NCBI GenBank assembly: GCA_026982395.1 | Contig: JALSHD010000018.1 | Span: forward strand, 1 to 32,665 | DNA length: 32,665 nucleotides | Direction of reading: 5' to 3' | From: Chromatiales bacterium | Lineage (GTDB): Bacteria > Pseudomonadota > Gammaproteobacteria > Thiohalospirales > Thiohalospiraceae | Shown here: positions 32,416 through 32,665 of the stretch, piece after piece | Position numbering within the stretch: the stretch's first letter is position 1 | How the letters are laid out: each line of letters starts with the position of its first letter | Notes under the pieces: model-generated | Seen by the model: only the letters and a program-made list of their open reading frames with translations | Database searches by the model: none | Told to the model about the DNA's origin: nothing | Made by a program: the position numbers and the translations under genes

Positions 32416-32665
32416 ATGAACACCAGAAACGCATATAGAAGAACAGCGGCTAGCGGTTCTCATCGTTATATGCAGGCTCCGATCGGTCTGGCGCAGCAGC
32501 AAGCGGCGGTGAATCGTGAGATGGAGTCTGTAAATGGCCGGAATACAGCCATATCTCCATCAACGTCGTCTCCAGCGCTGGCTTGCGACACGTTACCCCA
32601 TCGTGCGTGTCGGCACCCGTTGGCCGATCTGCACGCCAATGCGGAACTGGCGCACTGCGAGCAGA
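32416..32665 (+). CDS. csoSCA: CsoSCA, carboxysomal carbonic anhydrase (N-terminal part, cut by window end)
   Basis: An open frame of 83 codons runs to the right edge. It begins MNTRNAYRRTAASGSHRYMQ and contains LACDTLPHRACRHPLADLHA, which resembles the N-terminal region of CsoSCA (CsoS3) from other alpha-carboxysome operons. CsoSCA converts bicarbonate to CO2 inside the shell; its N-terminal tail is known to bind RuBisCO. The place directly after csoS2 is the standard order. No strong ribosome-binding site is seen (AGG close to the ATG). An earlier ATG at 32394 is out of frame. The zinc domain lies beyond the window. Confidence 0.88.
   Translation, partial: MNTRNAYRRTAASGSHRYMQAPIGLAQQQAAVNREMESVNGRNTAISPSTSSPALACDTLPHRACRHPLADLHANAELAHCEQ

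Overview
The window looks like chromosomal DNA of a chemolithoautotrophic, probably sulfur-oxidising gammaproteobacterium. It carries an alpha-carboxysome operon with form IA RuBisCO (cbbL, cbbS, csoS2 and the start of csoSCA) next to a divergent cbbR. It also carries gammaproteobacterial housekeeping groups (hslVU-ubiE-ubiJ-ubiB, pteridine reductase, MidA, UppP, ComEC). The genus cannot be fixed from the sequence alone.

Layout. 1-110 is the tail of an unrecognised gene. 111-556 is non-coding and holds one copy of a dispersed repeat and a terminator. A tRNA-Arg(CCG) follows on the minus strand. 671-7139 is a minus-strand block in transcription order hslV-hslU-ubiE-RDD-ubiJ-ubiB with overlapping or abutting genes, then an inverted-repeat (MITE-like) element, then an M48 lipoprotein protease. 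7271-7758 is a small ribbon-helix-helix plus coiled-coil gene pair with its own palindromic operator, facing a SulP-family anion transporter. An AEC transporter, YjbQ and a lysine-tailed HU-like protein follow. 11670-18311 is an eight-gene Mrp-type cation/proton antiporter cluster. 18359-24403 holds a small outer-membrane protein, a pteridine reductase, MidA, UppP, a VanZ-like protein and ComEC. 24432-24643 is the second copy of the dispersed repeat. 24704-32665 is the carbon-fixation locus: cbbR on the minus strand, then sbtA-sbtB, cbbL-cbbS, csoS2 and the 5' end of csoSCA on the plus strand.

How the parts may work together. SbtA is predicted to import bicarbonate with sodium, and the PII-like SbtB/CPII protein to gate it. 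RuBisCO, CsoS2 and CsoSCA build the carboxysome that uses this bicarbonate. CbbR is the expected regulator. The Mrp-type cluster could maintain the sodium gradient SbtA needs, and the SulP protein is a second possible bicarbonate (or sulfate) transporter; both links are inference.

Most worth a second look: the Mrp cluster's third antiporter-like subunit, which has lost two of its conserved charged residues; a terminator-like hairpin placed too close to cbbL for a promoter to fit after it; a cysteine-free M repeat in CsoS2; the inverted-repeat element at 1490-1687; the dispersed repeat pair with a shared reading frame; and the palindromic operator between the small RHH gene and sulP.
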